From CALMKX01 sp044869955 (GTDB lineage: Bacteria > Acidobacteriota > Thermoanaerobaculia > Multivoradales > SZUA-115): a stretch of 64,000 nucleotides of DNA. Within the stretch, counting starts at the first letter, position 1. Every line of letters begins with the position of its first letter. Positions 62,982 to 64,000 of this stretch are shown in pieces. A program made the position numbers and the translations under genes. The notes under the pieces were generated by a model that had not been told where the DNA came from, did not search any database, and worked only from the letters and a program-made list of their open reading frames with translations. The DNA lies in the NCBI GenBank assembly GCA_044869955.1, contig JBIOYC010000074.1, positions 1 to 64,000 of the forward strand, in the 5' to 3' direction.

Positions 62982-64000
62982 CTACTTCAAGCGCAGGCGC
63001 TGCCAGCCCCCATCCCCGCGCTGGCCGTTGGGGTTTTCGACGCGCACGTAATGCCAGTTCCAGTTGGCGGCGTCGAAGGCGAGGGCCGGGTCGAGAGGGA
63101 CTTCCTGGAAGAGGAAGCCGTTGTCGGTGAAGGCGGCTGACACTGAAGGAGCGAAGGGACCCCCCAGGATCAGCCGCAGGTACTCGCGGGGGTCGAGCTC
63201 GGCGGCGGTCTCCCAGATCGGCCGGCCGGTGACAGGGTCGACGTCCCCGGTGGGATGGATCGGCAACGACATCGAGCGCAGTAGCACCTGCCCCGGCTGA
63301 TTGGGCCGCTTGGTCAGGTCCGGTGGCGTGACGGCGGCGGGGTCGTCGTGGCTGAAGAGCACCAGCCTCGCCCCCGGTAAGATGCCGTTCGCGGCCACCC
63401 GTAAACGTCGCGGCGCCTCCCAACGAACCGCCGTGCCGAAAGCGCTCTCACCCGCCGGGGCGCTCGCTACCACGCCGGCCTGGAACAGGCGGACGGTGTG
63501 GGAGAAGAAGCCGCCGTGCTGGTTGTCGGCCGGATCCTGCCAGTTGAGGGTCATCTTCGGCACGGTGGCGTAGGCCGTGTTCGTGGCGATGGGCTGGAGC
63601 ACCACGCCACTCGGGGCGCCCGGAGCGCTGGGTGAGGGTTGCCCGCTTGGCGCTGCCACTCGGCGCTCGCTGCCAAGCGGCGTCACCACCAACACCAGCC
63701 GATCGTTGGTCGAGCCCAGCAAGCTGGTCAGCTGGACGCGGGTCAGGCTCGCTCCCGGGGGCTCTTCGACAAAGAGGCTGGCACCTGGGTCGAACCAGAA
63801 GCCGCGGTCGGTGGCGCCCAGGTGGGCCTGCACGGCCAGCCCGTTGTTGGCCTTGCGCGTCTGGTCCTCGGCGAGGCCGAAGGCCGTGGTCGTCAGGGGA
63901 TCGGCCAGGTTCGCCAGGTCCACGGTGTAGGCGATCCCCACCAGCGGGCCGACACCCCAGTCGAGCTCGTGGATGAACTGGTTGAGCTGTTGGAGGGTCG
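62982..64000 (-). CDS. Unrecognised protein, C-terminal part (runs off right edge)
   Basis: The frame is open to the window edge (339 codons) and ends at TAG 62982. Visible features are a WGVGPLVGIAYTVDLANLAD stretch, GATDRGFWFDPGASLFVEEP, SLLGSTNDRLVLVVTPLGSE, and a C-terminal DPREYLRLILGGPFAPSVSA and NWNWHYVRVENPNGQRG. There is no transmembrane segment in this part. I do not recognise the family; it could be a large enzyme or secreted protein. Confidence 0.7.
   Translation of the reverse strand, partial: TLQQLNQFIHELDWGVGPLVGIAYTVDLANLADPLTTTAFGLAEDQTRKANNGLAVQAHLGATDRGFWFDPGASLFVEEPPGASLTRVQLTSLLGSTNDRLVLVVTPLGSERRVAAPSGQPSPSAPGAPSGVVLQPIATNTAYATVPKMTLNWQDPADNQHGGFFSHTVRLFQAGVVASAPAGESAFGTAVRWEAPRRLRVAANGILPGARLVLFSHDDPAAVTPPDLTKRPNQPGQVLLRSMSLPIHPTGDVDPVTGRPIWETAAELDPREYLRLILGGPFAPSVSAAFTDNGFLFQEVPLDPALAFDAANWNWHYVRVENPNGQRGDGGWQRLRLK

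Overview
The window is GC-rich bacterial chromosome, densely coded on both strands, with many 1-4 bp start/stop overlaps. The gene content suggests a diderm member of Acidobacteriota, most like the Thermoanaerobaculia/Holophagae side. This is an inference from composition: a Ser/Thr kinase with TPRs paired with an ECF sigma factor, DUF4388, DUF1844 and DUF5916 proteins, several secreted peptidases, a dnaK-hspR pair and a yibQ-type deacetylase. No 16S or marker phylogeny was possible. I see no rRNA, tRNA, CRISPR array or prophage.

Layout. 0-4.4 kb (minus strand): the N-terminal part of an S9 peptidase, a DUF5916 outer-membrane protein and a MarR-YceI pair. 4.5-10.7 kb: two tandem secreted proteins, each predicted to be a seven-bladed propeller, divergent from a kinase-ECF sigma pair. 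10.8-16.3 kb: an HU protein with a histone-H1-like tail, an orphan peptide-binding lipoprotein, and an envC-ctp-yibQ cell-division/envelope cluster whose S41 peptidase lacks its catalytic dyad. 16.3-20.4 kb: the ybbP-ybbA-tesA cluster. 20.3-24.9 kb: a large subtilase, then a small secreted protein with a matrixin-like metalloprotease. 24.9-26.2 kb: a type II toxin-antitoxin pair downstream of mazG. 26.3-29.9 kb: DUF1844, TPR and DUF4388 proteins. 30-32.3 kb: dnaK-hspR behind a HAIR-like inverted repeat. 32.4-37 kb: a DnaC-like ATPase, a SpoIID/SPOR lipoprotein and a secreted trypsin-fold protease.

37-43.2 kb: an omega-amidase, a second partner/metalloprotease cassette with a Ca-binding protein, then (minus strand) a tandem-HTH regulator, aminotransferase and RtcB. 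43.6-48 kb: a Tat-exported vanadium haloperoxidase-like protein and an acyl-CoA dehydrogenase-meaB-mce operon. 48.8-54.4 kb: carA coupled to a LolC/E-like permease, then a probable pseudokinase beside an MscS channel fused to an FHA domain. 54.5-61.7 kb: a prolyl oligopeptidase fused to a SUMF1-like domain, an MFS transporter, an aminotransferase, an RdgC-like protein and a DUF2270 protein. 61.7-64 kb: an IS200-like/RAYT transposase and the C-terminal part of an unrecognised protein.

The main themes are secreted proteolysis, envelope maintenance and kinase/FHA signalling. The best leads for something undescribed are the repeated secreted-partner/metalloprotease cassette, the MscS-FHA/pseudokinase pair, the peptidase-SUMF1 fusion, the catalytically dead S41 protein and the HspR/HAIR-type dnaK operon.
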